A DNA stretch of 64,000 nt from Monodelphis domestica (Eukaryota > Chordata > Mammalia > Didelphimorphia > Didelphidae), in the NCBI RefSeq assembly GCF_027887165.1, contig NC_077235.1, forward strand, positions 10,163,384 to 10,227,383. Reading direction: 5' to 3'. Below are positions 46,387 through 57,045 of the stretch, one piece after another (position 1 is the first letter of the stretch; every line of letters begins with the position of its first letter). The position numbers and the translations under genes were made by a program. Under the pieces are notes generated by a model. It saw only the letters and a program-made list of their open reading frames with translations, was not told the DNA's origin and searched no databases.

Positions 46387-46523
46387 ACAAGAAAGAAATT
46401 GCACAGACAGGCTCCCAAGTGCAGAAGAAGACTGCCGAGGTGGCCGATCCTCTTGAGACATGCCTGCATGATGTCAAAAATGCTGTTAAGGAGGACTTTG
46501 CTGGAATCAGAAGCAGCTGTTGA
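46387..46523 (+). CDS. Candidate terminal coding exon C of an unidentified gene
   Basis: Acceptor ttgcactgctgcag with a pyrimidine-rich lead (gacctttctcttgcactgctgcag), then an open frame of 44 codons to TGA at 46521. The protein is lysine- and glutamate-rich with helix-forming spacing (KKEIAQTGSQVQKKTAEVAD, then LHDVKNAVKEDFAG) and ends SSC. Composition and phase match with 39181-39256 argue for a real last exon. No canonical AATAAA was noticed in the following 600 bp. I do not recognise the product. Confidence 0.5.
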
Positions 46524-47159
46524 CTGGTGACAGTTGGGGGGAGTTTATCGTGTCTCCTGAAGAGAGTGTATCTCCCCGGACTGAGCAGTTGACCTTCATT
46601 CTTTGGTTCTACACCCTGACAGTTGGCTCAGTGCCGTGCCCTTTTTTTGTCCTTTCCATGCCCCTGGAGAGCACTGTGCTGCTCACAGCAACAAGGAGAA
46701 GGAGGAGTAATGGAGAAACATGGGCCAAAGGCACGGGGGCTCTAGCCAATGGAGAATGAAAGGGATTCCGGAGGGACCGTAGCCTGGGGATCTCGATGCT
46801 GAAAGTTCAGATTTGCTTTCTTGGGCCTTGGTTTCCTTTTCTGTAGAATGAAGAAAGCTAAGACTGAGTTAGATTTAAGGGCTCCCATTCCCTCAGAGAT
46901 TTTGAAAAGTTGTTTATTCTCTTTCCAAATCTGCAAAATAAGGGCGAATATACCAAAAGCCACAGGGAAAGCCAGAGTCAGGGATGGGGGCTTCAGTGGG
47001 GGTACAGAAGGAAGCACCTGGAGTTTTTTGCGGTGTCCAGTGTGCTTTTGGGAGTACCGTAGGAACACAAGTAACATAAAGAAAAAGAAAAGGATACAAA
47101 TGACAAGGAATACAAAAGACTCCTCTCCCTAACCCCAACCTAACCCGAACCCAAACCAT
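46524..47159 (+). other. Presumed 3'-flank of exon C
   Basis: No transposon recognised. Contains a short telomere-like string near 47126-47155 (ccctaaccccaacctaaccc). Frames on both strands (for example 46742-47077 minus) are mirror images of each other and unsupported. Confidence 0.4.
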
Positions 47160-47392
47160 GGACAGATAGGCGGTGCAGTGGATAAAACATCGGCCCTGGA
47201 GGAAGGAGGATATGACTTCAAATGTGGCCTCAGATACTAGCTATGTGACTCTGGGCAAGTCACTTGCTTGCCTCAGTTTCTTCATCTGTCACATGAGCTA
47301 GAGAAATAAATAGCAAACCACCCCAGTATCTTTGTCAAGAAACCCCAAATGCTATCATGAAGAATTAGACACAGCTGAACAACAACAACCCA
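47160..47392 (+). mobile_element. tRNA-type SINE (gacacgact-tail family)
   Basis: gataggcggtgcagtggataa, ctgggcaagtcacttgcttg, agcaaaccaccccagtatc, and the tail agacacagctgaacaacaac. Full length. Confidence 0.88.
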
Positions 47393-47404
47393 TTCTCCCC
47401 AACT

Positions 47405-47580
47405 CCAACTCTAGGCCTCAAGAAGGGAGATCTTGGGCTCAAATCTGGACTCAGACACTTCCCAGCTGTGTGACCCTGAGCAAGTCACTTCACCCCCATT
47501 GCTTAGCCCTTACCGCTCTTCTGCCTTGAAATCAATACACAGTATTGACTCTAAAGAGAAGGGAAGGATATAAAAACACC
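47405..47580 (+). mobile_element. SINE (ggcagctaggtg family), 5'-truncated
   Basis: Starts inside the family at gggagatcttgggctcaaatc and runs to a tail agagaagggaaggat. The head is lost at the junction with the preceding SINE. Confidence 0.8.
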
Positions 47581-47589
47581 TAATGGTGA

Positions 47590-47960
47590 TGCCAGATTAC
47601 TGAGTCATCAGCTTGGATCTGGGAGGCAGGAAGCCCAGTATTCAAATCACACTTCAGATAATTACTAGATACGTGACCCTGGACCAGTATGTTTGTCTCT
47701 GTCTGCCTCAATTTCCTCAATTGTAAAATGGAGGCAATAATAGCACCTACCTCCCAAGGTGCTTGTGTATGTCAGATTATACATGGCACATAGTAGGTGC
47801 TATAGAAATACCACCTCTTATTATTCTTGTCATTAGCATCATCTTCAAAATGGCTATAATAATACCAAGTTTCCTTGAGAACATTATGAGAAATGAGGTA
47901 ATTTACCTAACATTTGCCAGCCTTAAAGTGCTTGACAAATTATTATTATTATACTATTAT
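47590..47960 (+). mobile_element. MIR-like / SINE relics
   Basis: gcaggaagcccagtattcaaa, cctcaatttcctcaattgtaaaatgg and cacatagtaggtgctatag are in SINE/MIR order but diverged. It ends in an att-rich stretch. Confidence 0.5.
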
Positions 47961-48020
47961 TAGTCTTGGGATGGGAGCCCCTCAAATTTTATTTGGTCCT
48001 ACTCAACATGACAAATGATT

Positions 48021-49200
48021 GTTTCTTCTGTCTCTGTCTCTCTCTCTGTTCCTCTCTCTCTCTTTATGTCTCTGTCTCTTTCCTTCTCTCTCTGTCTTGT
48101 TCTGACTCTGTCTCTGTGTTTCTCTGTCTATCTCTCTGCTTCTGCCTCTCTGTCTCTCTTGCTCTCCCCTGCCACCTTGTCTATGTCTTTCTCTCTTTCT
48201 TTCCATTTCTCTGTGTCTCTGTTCCTTTCGCTTTCTGTGTCTGTCTCTGTCTGTCTCTCTCTGTCATCTCTCTGTCTCTTTTTGTCTCTCTGTCTCTGTG
48301 ACTCTGTCTCTGTCTCTGTTTTTCTTTGTCTCTGTCTGTCTCTCTGTCTCTGTAGCTCTGTCTCTGTTTTTTTCTGTCTCTGTCTTTCTGACTTTCCCTC
48401 TCTATCTGTCTCTCCTTTCTCTGTCACTCTGCCTCTGTCCCTGTCTGTGTCTCTCTGTCTCTGCCTCTGTATCACTCTGCCTCTGTCTCTCTCTCTTTCC
48501 TTCTCTCTGTCTCTGTCTCTGTCTGTCTCTCTTAGTCTCTGTCTCACTCTGTCTCTGTCTCTCTGAATCTGTCACTTTTCCTCTGTCTCTCTTTGTCTCT
48601 CTGTCTCTGTCTCTCTCTATCACCTTCTCTCTGTCTCTTTCTGTCCCTCTCTGTCTCTGTCCTTGTCTGTGTCTCTCCCTATCTCTGTATCACTCTCTGA
48701 CTGTCTCTATCTCTCTGTCTCTCTCTTTCTCTGTGTCCCTGTGTGTCTCTCTGTCTCTGTCTTTCTCTGTCTTTATCTCTGTCTCTGTCTCTCTTTATCA
48801 CCTTCTCTCTGTCCTTTTCTGTCTCTTTCTGTCCCTCTGTCTCTGTAGCTGTGTCTGTCCCTGTCTGTCTGTCTCTCTGTCTCTGTCTTTCTCTGCCTCT
48901 CTGTCTCTGTCTCTCCATCTCTGTTTCTCTGTATTTCTGTCTCTGTCTTTCTGTTTTTCTTCTCTCTATTTCTGTCTCTCTGTTTCTCTCTCAGTCTCTG
49001 TGTCTTTCTTTCTCTTTCTGTCTCTGTCTCTATCTCTCTGGCTGTGTCTCTTTCTGTCTCTGTCTTTTTGTTTCTGTTTCTCTTCTCTATATTTCTGTTT
49101 CTCTCCGTGTCTCTCTCTCGATCTGTGTGTATGTCTCTGTCTCTGTCTCTCTGTGTCTCCATCTTTTACTCTCTCTGACTCTGTCTCTCTTTGCTCTCTC

Positions 49201-49261
<61 letters not shown>

Positions 49262-49742
49262 GTCTCTCTTTCTACTATCACCCTGTCTTTGTCTCTGTCT
49301 CTCTTTCTCTGTCTCTCTCTCCCTCCATTTCTTTGTCTCTCTCTGTTAATTTCTCTGTCTCTCTGCCTCTTTCTTCTTTGTCTCTCTGACTCTCTGTCTG
49401 TTTCTCTCTCTTCTCTCTATTTCTGTCTCTGTCTCTGTCTCTCTCTGTCTTTTGTATATCTGTCTCTGTCTCTCTCAATGTGCTTCTCTCTCTCTCTGTG
49501 TCTCGATCTTTGTCTCTCTGTCTTTGTCTCTGTCTCCCTTTCTCTCTTTGTCTCTCCCTGTCCCTATGTCTCTGTCTCTGTGTCTCTTTGTCTCTGTCTT
49601 TCTCTTTCTGTCTCTGTCTCTTTCTCTGCCTCTCTTTCTCTTTCTCTGTCTCTATCTGCCTCTGTCTCTCTCATCTCTGACTCTCTCTGTCTGTATTTCT
49701 CTTTGTTTCTCTGTCTTTCTTTTTCTGTTTTTCTTCTCTGTT
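48021..49742 (+). repeat. Second polypyrimidine domain, segment C1
   Basis: About 1.7 kb of C/T-rich DNA dominated by tctctgtctctg hexamer-like units, more regular than segments A and B, with a nearly pure (TC)n block at about 49205-49258. Frames on both strands are artefacts. Confidence 0.95.
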
Positions 49743-50880
49743 TCTTTTTTCCATTTGAATAAGTTTATTTAGTCAATTTAGAACATTATTCCTTGGTTAC
49801 AATAATCACATTATTTCCCTACCTCCTCTCCACCCACTCTTCCCGCAGCCAATGTGCAATTTCATTGGGTATTACTTGTGTCCTTGATGAGAACCTATTT
49901 CCATGTTGTTGGTGTTTGCACTAGGATGTTCATTTAGAGTCTACATCCCCAGCTATATCCCCCATTGACTCATATATTCAAGCAGTTGTTTTTCTTCGGT
50001 GTTTTTATTCCCACAGTGTTTCCTCTGAATGTGGATCGTGTTCTCTCTCATAGATACCACCAAGTTGTTCAGGATCACTACGTTACCAGTAATGGAGAAG
50101 TCCATTACATTCATTTGTGCCACAGTGTATCTGTCTCTGTACAATGTTCTCCTGTTTCTGCTCCTCTCACTCTGCATCACTTCCTGGAGGTTGTTCCAGT
50201 TTCCAAGGAATTCCTCCACTTTATTATTCCTTTGAGCACAATAGTATTCCATCACCAACATATACCACAATGTGTTCAGCCATTCCCCAATTGAAGGGCA
50301 TCCCCTCATTTTCCATTTTTTTTGCCACCACAAAGAGTGCAGCTATGAATATTCTTGTACGTCTTTTTCCTTATTATCTCTTTGGGGTACAAACCCAGCA
50401 GTGCTATGGCTGGATCAAAGGGCAGACAGTCTTTTGGAGCCCTTTGGGCATAGTTCCAAATTGCTCTCCAGAATGGTTGGATCAATTCACAACTCCACCA
50501 GCAATGCATTAATGTCCTGACTTTGCCACATCCCCTCCAGCATTCATTACTTTCCTTTGCTGTCATGTTAGCCAATCTGCTAGGTGTGAGGTGATACCTC
50601 AGATTTCTTTTGATTTGCGTTTCTCTGATTATAAGAGATTTAGAACACTTTTTTCATGTGCTTATTAATAGTTTTGATTTCTTTAACTGAAAATTGCCTA
50701 TTTATGTCCCTTGCCCATTTGTCAATTGGAGAATGGCTTGATTATGTTATTATGTTAGCTCGTCCCACCCATGAGCAATCATGGCTTTTCCAATTGTTTA
50801 GATCTAGTTTTAATTGTGTGGAGAGTGTTTTGTAGTTGAGTTTGTATAGTTCCTGTGTTTGTCTCAGCAGATAGATTCCT
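49743..50880 (-). mobile_element. Antisense L1 with internal deletion
   Basis: Reverse L1 3' UTR and ORF2 C-terminus (minus frames at 50333-49953 and 50575-50306 with the CWRGCGKVR motif). At about 50744 the text jumps from the segment equivalent to about 43284 directly to that equivalent to about 44025 in the copy at 42310, so roughly 740 bp of ORF2 is missing. The element ends inside the pyrimidine domain with ctgtttct on both sides as a possible short duplication. Confidence 0.88.
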
Positions 50881-53380
50881 GTTTCTCTGCCTCTATGTTT
50901 TTCTCTGTCTCTCTCTTTCTCTGTGTCTAGGTGTGTGTCTCCGTCTGTCTCACATTCTCTGTCTCTCTTAGCCTTTGTCTCTGTCTCTTTCTCTATCTCC
51001 GTCTCTTTCTCTATTTCTCTGACTCTTTCTCTCTCTCTTTCTCCTGCCACCTTGTCTTTGTTTATGTCTCTCTTTCTCTTTCTCTGTCTCTGTCTCTCTC
51101 TGTCTCTGTTTCTCTTTTTATCTGTCTCTTTCTGAATCTGTCTCTCTTGTTCCCTCTTTGTCTCTGTCTGTCTTTGGCTCTCTGTCTATATCTCTGTCCT
51201 TCTGTATCTCTCTGTCTTTCTCTATCTTTTTCTCTCCCAGTCTCACTCTCTGCCACTCTGTCTCTATCTGTCTCTTTCTTTCTGTCTGTGTCGCTGTTTC
51301 TTCCTCTATTTTTCTTCCCTACCAGCCTGTCTATGTCTGTCTCTGTCTCTCTGCCTCTGTCTCTCCCTCTTGCCAGTCTGTCTCTGTCTCTTTCTCTCTG
51401 TTCTCTGACTCTGTCTGTGTCTCTCTGTCTCTCTCAGTTTTTTTCTGTCTCTCCCTTTCTCTCTCGGTCTCTCTGCTTCTGTGTATCTCTTTCTCTTTCG
51501 GTCTCTCTCTCTGTTTCTCTCTGTCTGTCTCTCTGTCACTCTCTGTCTCTCTCTGTCTTTGTTTCCCTGTGTCTCTCTGTTTCTGTCTCTGCCTCTCTCT
51601 GTGTCTGTATCTCTTTCTTTCTTTACTCTCTCTCTCTGTCTCTCTTTCTCTCTCTTTCTGTGTTTCCCTCTGTCTCTTTCTGTCTCAATCTGTCTTTGTC
51701 TGTCTGTCTGTCTCTCCCTCTGTCTCTGTCTCTCTGACTCTGTCTCTCCTTCACTGTGTTTCTGTCTCTCTTCTTTCTATTTTTGTCTCTCACTGTCTCT
51801 GTCTCTCTGTCTCTCTCTGTTTCTTTGTCTATCTCTGTCTCTCTGTGTCTTTCTGTCTCTGTTTCTCTGACTCCGTCTCTGTTTCTGTCTTTCTTCTCTC
51901 TGTTTCTGCCTCTCTCAGTCTCTATCTCTGATTCTTTCTGTTGCTCCCTTTCTCTGTGTCTCTGTCCCTCTCTGTCTCTGCCTTTCTATCTCTCTCAGTC
52001 TTTGTTTCTTTCTGTCTTTTTCTCTCTATGTCTTTCTGTCTCTGTCTCTCTTCTCTCTATTTCTGTCTCTCTTTGTCTCTCCATCTCTGTCTCTCTTTCT
52101 CTGTCTCTTTCTCTGTATCTAGGTCTGTGTCTCTGTCTCTCTGTCTGTCTCTCAGTCTCTGTCTCTGTCTATTTCTGTCTCTCTGTTTCTCTCTCTCTTC
52201 TCTCTATTTCTGTTTCTCTCTTTCTCCTGCCACCTTGTCTTTGTCTCTGTCTCTCCCTTTCTCTGTGTCTATTTTTCTCTCTCTCTGTCTCCTCTCTCTG
52301 TCTCTGTTTCTCTTTTTATCTCTGTCTCTTTCTCTCTCTTTCTCTGTGTCTTTCTTTTTATCTCTCTGCCACTCTGTCTCTCTGTTTCTCTTTTTATCTC
52401 TGTCTCTTTCTGTCTGTTTCTCTGTTTCTCTCTTTGTCTCTGTCTCTCTGACTCTTTCTCTTTCTGTTACTCTGTCTCTCTGTCTTTTTCTTTCTCTCCC
52501 TTTGTCTCTCTGTCTTTCTCTGTCTCTATCTCTGTCTCTCTCTTTCCTTTTATCTCTGTCTCTCCCTGTCTCTCTCTGTCAATGTCTGTCTCTCTGAATT
52601 TTTATTTCTCTCTTTTCTCTATATCTGTCTCTCTGCCTCTGTCTCTCTCCTGGTAGCCTGTCTCTGTCTCTCTCTGTCTCTTTCTCTCTGTTCTCTGCCT
52701 CTGCTGGTGTCTCTCTGTGTCTCTGTATCTCTCAGTTTTTCTCTTTCTCTGTCTCCATGTATCTCTTTCTCTTTCTGTCTCTCTGTTTATCTCTGTCTCT
52801 GTGTCTCGCTGTTTCTGTTTCTCTTTCTTTACTCTCTCTGTCTCTCTTTCTGTCTCTCTGTCTGTCTCTCTGTTTCTTAGTCTCTCTGTCTTTGTCTCTG
52901 TATCTGTCTCACTGTCTTTCTGTCTCAATCTGTCTCTGTCTCTCTCTGTCTCTCTCTTGCCCTTTTTCTCTGTATCTGTCTCTTTCTCTATCTCTGTCTC
53001 TGTCTCTGTCTTTGTCTCTCTCTCTGTTCTCTTCTCTGTCTCTCTGTCTCTGTTTCTTTCTCTGTCTCTTTCTCTGTGTCTCTCTCTTTGTCTCTTTCTC
53101 TCTCTGTCTGTCTGTCTCTCTTCTCTCTATTTCTGTGTCTCCCTGTTTCTGTCTGTCTCTCTCAATCTCTGTGTCTCATTCTTTGTGTCTCTGTCTTTGT
53201 CTCTGTGTCTCTTTCTGCCTCTCTCTGTGTTTCTCTCTTTCTCTGTGTCTCTGTCTCTCTCTTTCTCTCTGTCTCTTCTCTCTATTTCTGTGTCTCCCTG
53301 TTTCTGTCTGTCTCTCTCAATCTCTGTGTCTCATTCTTTGTGTCTCTGTCTTTGTCTCTGTCCCTCTCTCCCCCTCCCCT
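50881..53380 (+). repeat. Second polypyrimidine domain, segment C2
   Basis: About 2.5 kb continuing segment C1 with the same tctctgtctct vocabulary. It includes a 155-bp-spaced duplication (53121 and 53276) at its right end and stops sharply at cccctcccctacgttcttgg. Confidence 0.95.
53121..53365 (+). repeat. 155-bp tandem duplication in segment C2
   Basis: ttctctctatttctgtgtct starts at 53121 and again at 53276, and the match continues through ctcattctttgtgtctctgt. The two copies look identical over about 85 bp. Confidence 0.9.
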
Positions 53381-53419
53381 ACGTTCTTGGTCCCTAGCTT
53401 TCTTCTGCAGCTCTAGTCC

Positions 53420-53750
53420 CTGTCCCCTTAGGGCAGTTGCGAAGTGGCTGCTGTTCCGTTGCTTGGCAGCAGGGGGCGCAAGCAGCCTATGGATCCGGGC
53501 TCTTGGAGCCCTAGAAACTGGGAGGTTGTTCTTTGTGGCTGTGGGCCCTATGGCTAATTTTTCCAGGCTTTCCCAGCATGCGGCCTTCATCCCTGAGGAA
53601 GCCCCTCTCTAGCGTGGCCTCCATCTCGGCGGGCTGCTCGGAAGCTGAGCAGGAAATGGAGAGCGACTTGGCAGAGGGAAATGAGGGAATAGCTGGGAAA
53701 GCCGGAGGACTGGCCTGTGCTCCAGGGAGTCAATGGGCTGGCTGATGGCG
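53420..53750 (+). promoter_or_regulatory. CpG-enriched block beside the second pyrimidine domain
   Basis: About 11 CpGs in 300 bp, clearly above the local background though below a classic island. A plus frame from ATG 53578 (MRPSSLRKPLSSVASISAG onwards, serine- and glutamate-rich) and a minus frame (53833-53609) are both open. I see no convincing donor for either. It could be a weak promoter or first exon, or just G+C-rich DNA. Confidence 0.35.
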
Positions 53751-54989
53751 GCTTCTACTTTCTCAAATTCTGTACTGGTTGGCTTGGAAGGGATGCGAAG
53801 CCACTTGCAGAAGGCTATCTCTGGCCTGATCAAATGTTTTCTGGTGTGACCTTTTGTGCAAGGAAGGAAGGGACTTGGAGTCCCAAGACCTGGGTGTGAA
53901 TCCTGCTTGATGCTTTTCAGAGATCATGGACTTGGAGCAGGAAGGAGACTCAGAAATCTTTTGATTTCCGTCTCCTTTTTTACAGATGGCTCCGACAAGA
54001 CGTTTCCCATGGTCATATGGGTAGTGTCCTCTTTCACCTCCAGCCCATTGGCCTCTTGCCTTAGCTCCTCTTCCATCCCAGTTCTTGAAGACCAAGAGAA
54101 GGGGAGGCGTGTTTTCAGCAAGTTTGGCATTAAGGGAGCTAGAGCAGCAGGGCCCTAAATGCCCATCTTTCAAGGCCTTCACCAGGCGGGGAGGAGAATT
54201 CCTTTGGTTGTGTTTCTGTTGGGCCAGACCAGGCCGAAGGCCAATGCTTAGTTTCAAATCTCTGTCATCAATATTCTTTTGAAGTACAACATGAAAGAAA
54301 ATGGACATTTCTCTACATGTAGCCTAACAGAAAAGGGGGCCAGCCGTGCACGAAACTGGGAACCTCAATTGTTCAGAGCTTACTCTTTTAGAACATATAG
54401 GAAGTCAGTGCACCACTTTTAAGGCCTACTTGCTTGTACGTGACTCTTCCTGGCTTTCTATTTGCTTCACAAACTGCTCCAGCGCCCCTCTTTTATCTCT
54501 TTTGGCCACCGTATTCCTAGCCACCCTTTCCCTTCCACTTCTTCCCTTGTTGAAAAAAAGGGAAAAGGGAAACCTTTCTGAGAAATGGGCCCTTTTGGGG
54601 CTCTGCCTCCCACGCAGCTAATTACAAACCTTCAGATGGTGGTGGGACTGCAAGAAGGCAGACACGCTAGTAGAATGCTGGGAGAGCTGGGAAGAGAGCT
54701 CTAGCCATTCCAGCAAAGCACATTCCCACAGTGGCCCTGCCTGCAAACAGTGGCCTTGTTCTGGAGCCTGAGTCTCTCACTTCCCATTCAGAGTGCAAGT
54801 ATGTGCTTTATCACTGGGCCCCTGGATCCTGGCCGACTATTCAAATGACCCAGATCTTAAGTCACTCAAAGTCGCTTCCTTTGAGAGTGTTGTTCTTGTA
54901 GAAATTGATCTCCTCATTCTCCTATTAATCTGCATCAGTTCATCCAAGCCTTCCCAGATATCTCAGAAGCTGGCCTTTCTTATCATTTC
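53751..54989. other. No recognised feature
   Basis: About 1.2 kb without identifiable repeats. A 181-codon minus frame (54308-53763) overlaps plus frames and has no splice or promoter support. Confidence 0.4.
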
Positions 54990-55168
54990 CCATTTTGCCA
55001 TTTCCTTCTCTGGCTCATTTGACAGATGAGGAAACTGAGGCAAACAGTGAAGTGACTTATCCAGGCTCTCACAGCTAGAAAGTATCTGAGGTCAAATTTG
55101 AATTCAGGAAGAGGAACCTTCCTGTTATTGGGCCAGGGATTCTATCCAGTGTACCACTTAGCTGTCCT
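54990..55168 (-). mobile_element. Reverse SINE/MIR-type element
   Basis: ctcatttgacagatgaggaaactgagg, cacagctagaaagtatctgagg, and an end complementary to the SINE head (gtaccacttagctgtcc). Confidence 0.75.
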
Positions 55169-55174
55169 ATCATT

Positions 55175-55363
55175 TTTAAAAAAATCTCTCACTTTCCGTC
55201 TTGGAATCAATACTATGTATTGGTTCCAAGGCAGAAGAGCAATGGGGGTGAAGTGACTTGCCCAGGGTCTCACAGCTGAGAAGTATCTGAGGTCAGATTT
55301 GAACCTAGGACCTCCCATCTTTAGACCTGGCTCTCAATCCACTGAGCTACCCAGCTGTCCCCT
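55175..55363 (-). mobile_element. Reverse SINE (ggcagctaggtg family)
   Basis: tctcactttccgtcttggaatc through gagctacccagctgtcccc. Small deletion near 55240 compared with other copies. Adjacent to, and probably nested beside, the preceding SINE. Confidence 0.85.
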
Positions 55364-55384
55364 GTCCTATTATTTTTATAGTCG

Positions 55385-55910
55385 ATTACCATTCCGTCAC
55401 ATTTCTGTTGTCATTTGTTCAGCCATTCCCTAATCGATGGATGCTCGTTTGGTTTCCAGTCTTTGCTGGCTCTGAAAAGAGCTGTGATAAGTCTTTCTAT
55501 TTGTATAGATCCTTTCCCTCTTCCCTTGCTCTCTTTGGAGCATAGACTTGGTAGTGGTATTTCAGGGTCAACGAATAATCTCAGTTGCGTGCCTTTGGGG
55601 CCATTCATAGCTTCCCCAGGATCATGTTGGTGGATTTGATCTCCTGCACTGGTGGACATTTTGAATCTGCTGGGTGTGAAGGAGAATCCCAGAGTTGCTT
55701 GAATTTGGATTTCTCCAATCCTCAGTGACGTGAAATGTTTTTTCATATGGTTGTCGATGATTTGGATTTCTTCCTTTGACAGTTTCCTCTTCCCAGATTC
55801 TTGGCCAACTGGGGAATGGGTCTTGCTGGTATAGATTTATATCAGCTTTTTTTCCTAACTTGGACTCGAGACCTTTAAACCAGGGATGTTTGCTGCCAAG
55901 ATTTATGCAA
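55385..55910 (-). mobile_element. Old antisense L1 ORF2 fragment
   Basis: gttcagccattccctaatcg, a diverged gtcaacgaataatc block and ctgctgggtgtgaaggagaatcc follow the order of the L1 ORF2 C-terminus in reverse. A minus frame (55746-55411) still shows scraps of the ORF2 end (EWLNK). Much older than the other copies. Confidence 0.75.
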
Positions 55911-57045
55911 CGTTCTAGAATTTCTGCGGCAACCCTGTATGAGAAAGAGAGTAAACTCTAACAGTTCATCTTATGGAGTAGGCGACCAAAGTTCAGTGTG
56001 TCAAGAAATAAGCATGGTTGTGAAGCCCTTTGTATGCGCTAGGCCTTGGGATAAAGCATGTTCGCATGAAGAGCAGGCGTGTAGCCAAGGCAGGATAAAC
56101 TTCTCATGTCACAGATTTAACGGTGCCATGTTGTTCACATTCCTTAGGTTAAGGAGGATGAAACCAGGTCCATAATGGGGAAGGGGTTTGCCCATGGTAG
56201 CATAGGTAATAAGTGGCAGAACGGGGATGCCAGTCCAAATCCAGTGCTTTTTAGAGCCTCTGGCTCCTGTTGCCGTGGCTTTTCAATGACACCATGTGGC
56301 CTTGATATTGGGAAATAAGATTTTGGATGAAAAATTGGACAAGATTCCACGACAAGTGTGATTTCTGTGCAATGGTTGCCTAACACACAGTGGACTTCAT
56401 TCCTGAGATGCTTGAATCTAATCCTGAGCCCAAACACTGGGGAATGTTATTTAATATTTATTGAGTACCCGCAATGAGTTTGCTGGAGGGAATAAATTTG
56501 TGTTGGCCTGAAGACTGGGAACAAGTTGGGAACTAATAGGTTTCTTCCTTATTTGTCCTCTGATAGTCTAAATTGTCATCTCGGTTTCTCCGAGTGTAAA
56601 GATTGATGCTCTGGGGATTTGTTTTTAAATTGGTTACAACCTAGATGTCTCCAGAGTTATATTCATTGATGTGATTCATAGTGGCCACTGTTGTTACAAA
56701 AATGGAGATTTAGAAAAATGGATGGGGGTTATTTGCTATTTGAAAGAAAAGGGTAATTTCCCTGGATGACAGTAAGATATAAACCACCCTGTTTTGGGCC
56801 CCAGGTCGTTGTAGCTGGTCTGCTGTGTGTGATGTTTTGATCCCAAGGTTAGGGTATCAGAGTGGGGAAACACCCAGGATCACTCCCTTCTACTGCCACT
56901 TTTGGGCGAGGGGAAGGGGGATAGCCAGGTTTTTTCGCCATTGTAAATTGCTTGTTGCCATTTCATTCTTTACTGGGAAAAGAAAAAGCAATGATCAAAT
57001 GAATTGCCCACCACACCTGTGGAACAAGTGCAGTTATTTGCAATG
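55911..57045. other. Mostly unrecognised, one MIR scrap
   Basis: A MIR-like core at about 56165-56265 (ggtagcataggtaataagtggc). The remainder, including an A/T-rich 56440-56800, shows no repeat or exon I can support. Confidence 0.4.
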
